Assembly (NCBI GenBank): GCA_024243835.1 | Contig: JALPMN010000592.1 | Location: forward strand, 1-26,209 | Reading direction: 5' to 3' | Source of the DNA: Enteropsectra breve | Taxonomy: Eukaryota; Microsporidia | Length of the DNA stretch: 26,209 nucleotides | Shown: positions 1-9,400 of the stretch, in pieces | How positions within the stretch are numbered: the stretch's first letter is position 1 | Layout of the letters: each line of letters opens with the position of its first letter | The notes under the pieces: model-generated | Told to the model about the DNA's origin: nothing | What the model saw: the letters and a program-made list of their open reading frames with translations, nothing else | Database searches by the model: none | Made by a program: the position numbers and the translations under genes

Positions 1-458
1 TTGTAAGACGAAGATTTAGTCCAGAGGTAAGACTTAAGCTCTAACTAACTAATAATTTTACTAATTTAATAAATTATTACAAACATGTGTATTATTATTA
101 CAAACATGCTTTTTAATACCTTTTATTCGCAAAAATCAAAATTCACAAATGTAAATCATTGGTTATTTGATCGGGTGTTGTATAATGCACATTTCTTTAA
201 GATATTAAGATACTCATCACTTAACTTAAACAAACTTGTTTAGTATTTGCAGTTTTGTATTCTTAATATAAATTAAAAAGACTATTATTAACTCCCTGTT
301 ACAACAGAAGACGATTCTTATCTATAATAAAAAAAAGTAGATTCTTATCTATAATAAAAGAAGTAGATTCTTATCCATAATATAAGATAGATATTATAAA
401 ATATAGCTATAAATACATTTCATAAATTATTTTTAATATTCAAACAGCAATGATCTCT
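1..458. other. Intergenic region downstream of the Tra1-like gene
   Basis: AT-rich non-coding DNA with no convincing open frame. It holds two sets of short direct repeats: a 15-bp sequence (attattacaaacatg) at 73-87 and again at 94-108, and a 26-27 bp unit repeated three times at about 309-390. The left part may be the flank of a gene lying outside the window. No terminator or RNA gene was recognised. Confidence 0.6.
309..390. repeat. Three tandem copies of a 26-27 bp unit
   Basis: The core gattcttatctataataaaa starts at 313 and 340, and a variant (gattcttatccataatataa) starts at 366. The spacing is therefore 27 and 26 bp. The array lies 70-150 bp beyond the stop codon of the Tra1-like gene, in or just after its 3' untranslated region. 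Function unknown. It could simply be replication slippage in AT-rich DNA. Confidence 0.75.
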
Positions 459-3400
459 TTACAACCACCCCATCTCTCTTACATCCATTTCCATCCCATT
501 CCGGAGATCAACCATCTCACCAACAGCTAATTCTGCTCCTCCGTTTTTTTCATTCACAATATTTTTCATTTTCTTATTTATACGCTCGACATTTCCCATA
601 TAGAATCTGAGAATCTCCCCAATACTTTCATTTTCCAGCATTTCTTCAGCCAGACACTTCAAAATAACAACAAAGGACCCATTTATTCCCTCCTGGCCCA
701 TAAGCTCCTGAATGTTCGGCCTTATAAATGGCACTTCGTCTCTGCAAAGAGCAGAGTCTCTGATCTTCACCTGCCCACTCTCCATCTCAATCATAATATT
801 TTCCATACTGCATTCATAGCCCTTCATATTCTCAGATTTACTTCCCATGCTGCACTCACCTCCCACCAGATGTTCCATTCCCACGAGATATTCCATTCCC
901 ACAATACTGCTGTAGCTGTTAATAAAGTTCTTTCTTATTGAATAGTAGATCTTTGCATTCATTGTCCTGTTGATCATTTCATTCTTCAGAGTATTTCTGT
1001 ATTTCAGAGCAGCACTGGCAAACCCAATTGATTTCTTATTATTTCTGAAATAGTCACAAATTATATCACTCGATGAGCAGCAAATACCTCTCATATGCCC
1101 AAATATGGCATCCTTCACACTAAAATCTCTGCTGCCATGCACAATTATCTTATAGTTTTTAATACCGCTATTTTCAACTGTTGTATAAAACTTGTGTGAA
1201 TATCCATTTTTGTTCAGGGCATGGCTGTTCCTGGCATAGAAAGCGAGTATCTCTTTGCATTTCCTCTGGGCGAATCTTTTGTTGATATTATTATCAATGA
1301 TACTATCTCTTATATCAATGATATCTTTATCATTGATACCGTCTCGTATATTAATATTATCATTCTTTATATTATAAATATCATTCTTTAAATTATGTAT
1401 ATCAAACGAAATCTTCACTAGCTCCCCATCACTCCTCCTTATATAAAGCCCATTGTTCACCACATCCTTAAGATTATAGTATCCCTCGATATACTCCATA
1501 TATTTTATATTCTCATATTCATTTCTCATTCTTGAATATTCTCCAATCATGGGAATATCATTCTTAAAATAATGCAGTACTTTGTTTGTATTAGTGAATG
1601 AATATGAATATCGGTAGTCTGTTTCCATAAAATATTTCACAACCTTTTTCAGATCATCGATAGCATCGCATGTCTCTTCCCTATAATTATTTATATTTTC
1701 ATTAATATTGATATTTTCATTAATATTAATATTTTCATTAATATTAATATTTTCATTATCAGCCTGGCCTTTGCCTCGGCCCTTGCATTTCTTAGCATCC
1801 AATTCTTTCATCAGTTTTTCCATGGCTTCTTTTGCACTTCTGTACTTTTCTTTGACTTGTGCATCCGAGTGTTTATTTATCACATCGATACAAACAGTTT
1901 CTCCATATCTGCACTTCTTCATTGCCTCGTTATTATAATCGTGATATCCAATGGCAGATAATTCGTCTCTAAAGTAAAACAGCTTCTTCTCATCAATCTG
2001 ATTAATATCAGCCTTGTCTTTGATTTGGTTGCTGTTTTCCAGATGTCTCACACTTCCCAAATACTCCAGAACAAGTGGTCTGCTCTCCTCAATCGTTACC
2101 TCGTTAATCAGGCCAATTAATAAATTTTTATATTTTTCTGCTATTGAAGTATTTTCCTTGCTCATGGAGTCTGCTTCACTGATAATTCCACGGTACAGAT
2201 CCATCTCCTCAGAATTATTTTTTGCAAAAATATTACAATTTGCTTCTTTATCTGCTCTCAGAAGTGTCCTAAGAATACGCAGATCCTCCTTCCTGTTCTC
2301 AACAATCTCGCCCATCCGTCTGCTCAAAACATTGTACTTCAAGGCCTCTGAATACTTCCCCATCTTTAAGACAGCCTTGTATCCCCAGTGGTACAGCAGT
2401 GCCCTTCCCTCGGCACTGAGCCGCCCGATGTTGATGCTGCTTACAAGACTCGTGATATTCCCGTAGTTTCCGCTTTTGTACAGGGCCTCAATATCCAAGA
2501 AGTGCTTCTGCAGATTCTGCTTCAGCTCAATTATCTGTATGGAGTTAATCTCATTAAGGATATACGATGCCTTCAGATAAAGCTTTTCTTTCAGGGCCTT
2601 CGTTGCATAGAGACAGTAAAGCTTGCAAATATCTGCACCGATCTTCTTCCTGTTGCTGTTGCTATTGTTTATATTGACACCCGTGCTGCTTATGCTGTTG
2701 TTTACGCTGGTGCTGTCAATCATTTCAATAATGCTGTTGAAGCAGAAGACTCTCCAGCGTATAAACTGGCTCCACTCAAACATGTCGCCCTCCATCAGTG
2801 GGTACCTGTTCATCCAGAGGCGTATCCGCCCATAGATATTCTCATACTGATTTTCAATATACAGACTGTTTATTTCTATTATCTCAGCACATATTCCGCT
2901 GTACAGCAGAATCCGGTTGAACAGATTGGATCCCCTGGGGATATTTCTGGAAATATCAAATCTTTTTAGAATACACTTTGTTTGTTCGATCAATTCATCG
3001 TTAATAGGGAATTTGGCGGAAATAATTTTGATAAGAAGAGAATTGAAATCGAATGAAAGGATATCCAGATAGTTTGTGTTGAATGAAGAGTAAAGGACAT
3101 CAAAGGCATCGCAGAAGGTATATTCATCGGGAGTGTCGCCGCTCTTTGAATTATTATTAGCATAGTTATTATTAGCATAGTTATTATTGTTAAAATTATT
3201 ATTAGTATTGTTACTAGTAAAATTATTGGTAGTAGAAGGACTGGACTTAAGAAACACATTCGTGTCACACGTCCCATTCATTGCATGGATCGAATAATAT
3301 TCCCTGTATATAAAACTGAGTATCTCCTCAAGCATCCGCAGATCATCTCTTTTGTACGAAACAGTTCTGTTTTCTATTCCCTTGAATATCTCAAATATCA

Positions 3401-6400
3401 TAGCAACAGCCTCTTCATACTTTCCATACAAGCAAAGCCTGGAAATAGTCTTTACCTCCCTGATTCCGGGCGAGGAAATGATTTTTCCAAAGGCGAGTGG
3501 CATATCAAGCAGAGACAAATAGTATTTGGCTGAGAAGCTGTGGACATTGCAGGCGTGCTGCACCGAGCTATTTTCAATTGAAGAGCAGCATCCTTTCGAT
3601 GCCATGCCGCTCTTATTCTCGCTGTCATCCTGATCTTGGATTTTCAGCTGGTACGGAGCAAAAGCCATGCACAGTATTTTTCTTATCTGTCCCTTGGCAT
3701 TTCCCTCCATAAATATTCTGTACATTTCTTTCATTCCCACAAGATCCATTTCTTTGAAGATGCCCTCAAGAGCACCATGGATGAATGAAATGTATTCTTT
3801 TGAAAGCCTAAGGATTGTTTCAAGCCTGAAATTGTCTTTTAGAGCGTATTCGCTGAAACTACTGTTTACATTATTTTTCATATTATTCATATTATAAATA
3901 TTATTGTTCATGGTATTAAAATGACTATTGGTGGTAGAAGTGGCATCCATAGAAAAGCTCTTTAAATCAATAGTGGCACTGTGCCCAAATGAATTGTTTT
4001 TCTGGCTGAACGCAATGACATGCGGATGCGAACGCACCAGCTTAATCAGCACTGCTGCAACCAGTTCCTCAGCAACAGAGTCATCAAGCAGCGAATAGTC
4101 CATTTTTAATATGATGTTCATTACTTTGCTTAGTAACAGGGAGAAAGTGCAGTGCTCCTCGTTCAACAGAATAGAAAGATAAAGCTCGATGTACATCCTC
4201 CTGACCGGGCTGTCTGTGCTGTTGAGTCCCCGCAGGAATTCCTTTTGAATCGGGATGTTCCTTCCGTATATTTTATAGAGATGCAGAAACAGCATTTCTT
4301 TCTTTGGATACTTGGCACAAAGATCAATGGCCTGTTTAAATTCAATTTTGTACATCATTTCACAGGCAATATTTTCCATGAAGGTGTTGCTTATCAGGGT
4401 GGCTATGGATATCGAGTGGATCCATTTGACAAGAATCTCCTGCGGAATTTGGCTAAGAATTATTTTGATTGCTGGTCCTTCAGAGCCATTCTCAATGAGT
4501 CTCCTGCAAATCTCGAGCAGAATATGCATGTCGTTTCTAATAGCTGTGCTTTTGTCCATAACACTATTACTATCGATACTATTAATGTTATTGATATTAC
4601 CATAATTATTATCTATACCACTACTGTTAATATTACCATAATTATTATCTATACCACTACTGTTACTATTAGGGTTACTATTAGTGTTAGTATTACTGTT
4701 ACTATCATTTTCGTCTATTACACCGTTGCTGCTGGAAAGACCCAGCCGCTTCACATAGTGCCCAAGAAACTGGCTCTGAATAGAGCTGTTTGCCTCTATG
4801 AACCACTCCAGCGGTGCATGCTCTGCCAGCCACTCGGACATACCGCTCACTATCTCCGCATCACCCCATCCCTCCAGTATCATCTCCATGTCTCCTGGAT
4901 TTTCTTTCTCCACATGCTTCCTGTACAGCTCTGGATACTTGTTCATATGCATAAATAGAATATTTTTTTTAATTTTCTTGAAATTCACTTTGTTGGTATG
5001 GAAAATCGAGCAGTTGGGGAACAGTGTGTAGCTCTCATTAAGAATTTCATGGTTGATTACGAGTGTGTTCAGCTCCTTTACGATACCATCACTGCCGATA
5101 TTCAACTCTTCATTCTTGTTATCTATGGTACCTTTGTTAGTGACGGTGGAACTTTGTTCTCTGCCTGCAATAGCAGCCAAAAGCTCATAGTTCATTTCCC
5201 CACGGGAAAACATCTTGTGGGCCAGCACTGACAGATCAACAAATATCTCTGTATTTAAAAGAACATCCCTCCGCTCAAGAATAAAGGGAATCAAGATGTG
5301 TCGCACTGCCTCGTATCTCATTTCAGCCTGCAGAAGTGTTATGATTGTGCTGGAAAATGGCTCCAGTCCGTACTTGTCGTAGAGAAGGGACAGGCATTCG
5401 ATTGAGTATTTCCTCTCATTGTGATTCAGCTTGAAAACAGCACCAAATAGATCTTTGCTGGGCTTGAAAAGACACAGATAGTAAATGGAAAGATACCTGA
5501 GAGAAGGGCTGCTAAAAGCGCTTTCTGCTATAGAAATGAGTTCTTTGTGGAGAATCCTGTGGCTGCAGAAGAACTCAAGAAGCGCTTCATTGCAGTCACT
5601 GAGGGCATAGTAGAATTTATCGATAGTCACTGCATCGAACGCACTGCTCACACTATTTTTACTACCATAGATATTATTCTTACTATTATTAAAGGTATTA
5701 TTATTACTACTGTTATCAACAGTATTAATATTATTACTACTGTTATCAACAGTATTAATATTATTACTACTATTATCAACAGTATTAATTTTATTGCTGC
5801 TTTCTTTGCAGCTGTGTGAAGCAAGGCCCTTTCTGTAGTCATCCATTGATTCGGTGCTTACAACACTTTCATCACTCACTGAGCTGACAGCACTCTCGTC
5901 TGAAATGCTGCTTGCATCCATAAAGAGGCTATCGATCGAATTCTCCGAGTCGCTTTCTGCAAATGCGTTTCCCACCTCATCTGCGCCTGTGAAAATGTTG
6001 CATGATGGTGTTGAATTAATAGAAAGAAGATCAGTCTCTTCATTATTATATTCATTATTTTCACTATTCTTATTTACATTTATAGCATTATCTAGATTCA
6101 AGATATTCTTGTTTACATTATTCTTATTATTATTATCATTCGTGCTGGCATCATCGCTTATAAATACACCTTTAAATACTTCATCAAAGCTTCTTAATAT
6201 AAAGTCCCGCAGCGCCTTGTTCCCCTTAACCTCAACCAGCTTGTCAAGCAAATAGGCACCGGGAACAAATCGGAAATTGGCATTTATTTTGTGCAGATAG
6301 TCAATTTCCTGGATGCTGAAAAACGGAACATAGAAATTAATAAGGCCATCAAATAAACAGGTACCGGGAGAAAGATACTCGTAGACAATGAGAACAAGAT

Positions 6401-9400
6401 CGTTGATGGAGAAGCGCGTGCCGAATGAGCGCAGAATACGCAGGCTGTTCATCGCATTCAGCATGTTCTGTGCCAGGCCGTTCGCACTGCCCTTGTACGG
6501 CTTGAAGGAATAGCTGTAGGGCTTTCCAAAGTTCTTTCCGTTTACGATGCAGTCGTAGAACGTGGTGAGCCACTCAGTAAGAATTGTGCTGTGCCGCTTC
6601 TCGATGATGCAGCCCACAAGCTCATAAATATCCTGGTTGTGAAGATTTGAAATCAGCACATACCAAAACTCCATTTTGTCTCCAATGCGCGTCCTAAGGG
6701 TATTTGCCAGGCCAATATTTTTGAAAAACGAAGGCCCGCGGTGATAAACAACCGGGCTGCTGTGGAACACTGCGTTGTTCCGGCTGAGATACGAGGAAAG
6801 ATTCTCAATGAGAAACTCGAAAGTTGCCATGTCGTATTCCCTGACTCCCAGCAGAATCTCGTAAATAACGTCTTTGTACGGACTGCTCGTGTACATCTCA
6901 ATGTAGTTATTTCTAATAAACACATTTATACTATTTTTGTAAAACAGGCTTTTGAATACCTGCAGCGAATTGAGCGTGTTCGTCTGTATCGTGTTGCACT
7001 GCGTTGTCGACTTGTTGACACTCTCAACAAACTTTCTCTTCTCCTCGATGCTCTTGAAGCCCTCGATCACCGCCACCGTCGGCAGATTTTTCTTCATCGA
7101 TGCAATCACACTGTTGTATGTTGCTTTTCCGATATTTTTAAGCTTTTTGAAGGCATGGAGATACGCACCGATTGCTGGAAGATCCTTTTTGGAAATCAGC
7201 TTTATAAAGGCATCGACTGTCGGGAGAATCTTGTCGTAGCGCTCGAGAATATTCTCGTTCAAATTAAGCAGCCGCATTATGCAGAACCTGAAGTTGCTGT
7301 TGTTGCTGTTCGATGCGGCCTGGGTGTTGGGGACATGTGTGTCGTACTGGCTGAGCATCTCGTAGTAGAATATTTTTACCTGGAGATTTTCGTGGGCAGT
7401 AAGATTTCCTGAAGTTTCAGTGCCACTCGCAAGCGGAATCTTCGGGGTAAAAACCATTTCAAAATATTTAAAGGCGCTCGCGTCCATCTGCTTGATGAGC
7501 GCATTTGAGATTTTGATGCAAAGCTCATAGGCCCTGATTGACTGTGTGTTGCCGAGTTTTATTTTCAGTGCATGGAAAATCTTTAGGGCGAGAGTTTCAT
7601 CGATCCAGAAACTGGCGGCATTTTGTCCGCTGCCCTTGGGACAGATGCATGGATTGTGGGTTTGGTGTAAATTATGGGAGTGCGACAGATAGCCCTCCCT
7701 GTAGATGTTTTTGCTTTCTCTGCGATAGTGGCGCTTTCCGTTTGCAACATCCAGGTAAAACAGCACTGCGCGCATGGAGCGGAATGCAATGAAATCGTCT
7801 GAGCTGTAGATGTGGAAGACGAGCTCACGCAGCTGCTCTGAAATGAACTTCCCCTTTTCCTCCTGCAGAGAGTAGTGATCTAAAAGCTCCAGGAGATACT
7901 CCACGGCCTCTTTCGCGCGGCTGGATGAATAAATCAGTGCGTCCACTAGAACTTTCGTGAACACGCCTCTGTCGATGTCATCCACGCTGTAGTTGCCTTT
8001 ATCACTATTGATATCTTTATTAATATCATTATTGATATTATTATTATGATTGATATTATTTGAATTATTATTATGGATATCGGCGGCAGAGGCAAAGCTG
8101 CTGACATACAGCTCAATAGAAAGATCTATGATCCTGTGGCTCTCTTCTGACGTGTCCATGTAAAAGGCAAGCAAAATATCCTCAATCAGCAAATGAAGCT
8201 TTTTAGAGGCACCATTTGATTTGCACTCCTGCAGAAAATCATCACACATCTTAATTTGGCTATCTTTTTTTATATCCATGGCTTTTTTGAAGCTCTCTGA
8301 GAGTTTCTTTTCTCCTTCAGAAATGCTGGTTATCCCGGCCAGAATCATAAAATACTTAATAAGCGCATCGCGTACGTCTTTTGGTGACCCATTTATCTTC
8401 TCCTTGTAGCAGGCCTTGATCTTTCGCTTGTCTCTTATCATGCTCTCGTGTGTTATGAATTTGTATTCATAAACAAACTCTACACCGATTAGGTTTTTAA
8501 TAAGCCCACGCACGATGGAACTCACGTCTATCTGAACGGGACTGAAAGCTGTCTTTGCCTTAGTCTCTGCATCAAGCGCCAAAAGCGTATTTTCATTCAC
8601 CACAATGTCTGATTCTGCGCTGCACTTGAAATGATACGGCAGAAACACAAGCGCCCTGCTGTAGTCTGTGTACTCCCGGTGGGTGTAGTTTATCAGATTC
8701 ATACGGTTGTAGTTGGAAATCTTTGCCAAAATATGCATTGCCCTGATATTCGTCTCATCATTTGCTGTATTATCAACAATAAATGACTTTTTAGGGCCAT
8801 AGTGGTGACTTGCATTTATTAATATGAAAACACGGTAGAGAATTTTGTCCAGCTTTCCATCATCGTTATTAAACTCAACAATGTAGTCAACATACTTAAG
8901 AACAATCTCACGCAGGCGCCGAGAAGAGCTAAGGGCAATCTCAAACGGCTTAATAAGCAGGTCTGAACGGGTAATTAGCAGATTAAGAGATACAGGAATA
9001 TTCAGCAGGCACTCGATGTAGAAGATCTCACAGGTGATGCAGTAGAGATAGTAGAGCTCGCGTGCAACCTTCTCGAAGGTCTCGTAAATGAAAAATAGCC
9101 CGGTGTATCCGCCATCAGTCATTTTAACATCGAGGAAAAAACGGTTGAGTATTTTCAGGAAACGCAACGTCTTTTTAGAATCAGCCTTTATCTCAAGCAA
9201 AGAAATATAAATCATGGAGAAATAGCTTGAATATTCAGGTTTGTAGTTCTTTTTGTCCATTCTGAAAAAGGAATATGCGATGGGAATAACCGCCTCGTAG
9301 AATTCCATTGGTTTGTAGTTTCCCAAAATAATGTCTCTGTAGACAAGTTTGTTGGCTTCCAGAATCACGATGTGGTTTATCGATGGCATTTCACAGAGAA

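Noticed and set aside
4152..4958. 268-codon plus-strand open frame inside TRA1
   Set aside because: It lies wholly antisense to the Tra1-like coding sequence, with a Thr/Ile-rich low-complexity run that is simply the complement of the Asn-repeat DNA. The Tra1 frame has domain matches and this one has none.
6741..7412. 223-codon plus-strand open frame inside TRA1
   Set aside because: Antisense shadow of the Tra1 frame with no recognisable domain and no start motif.
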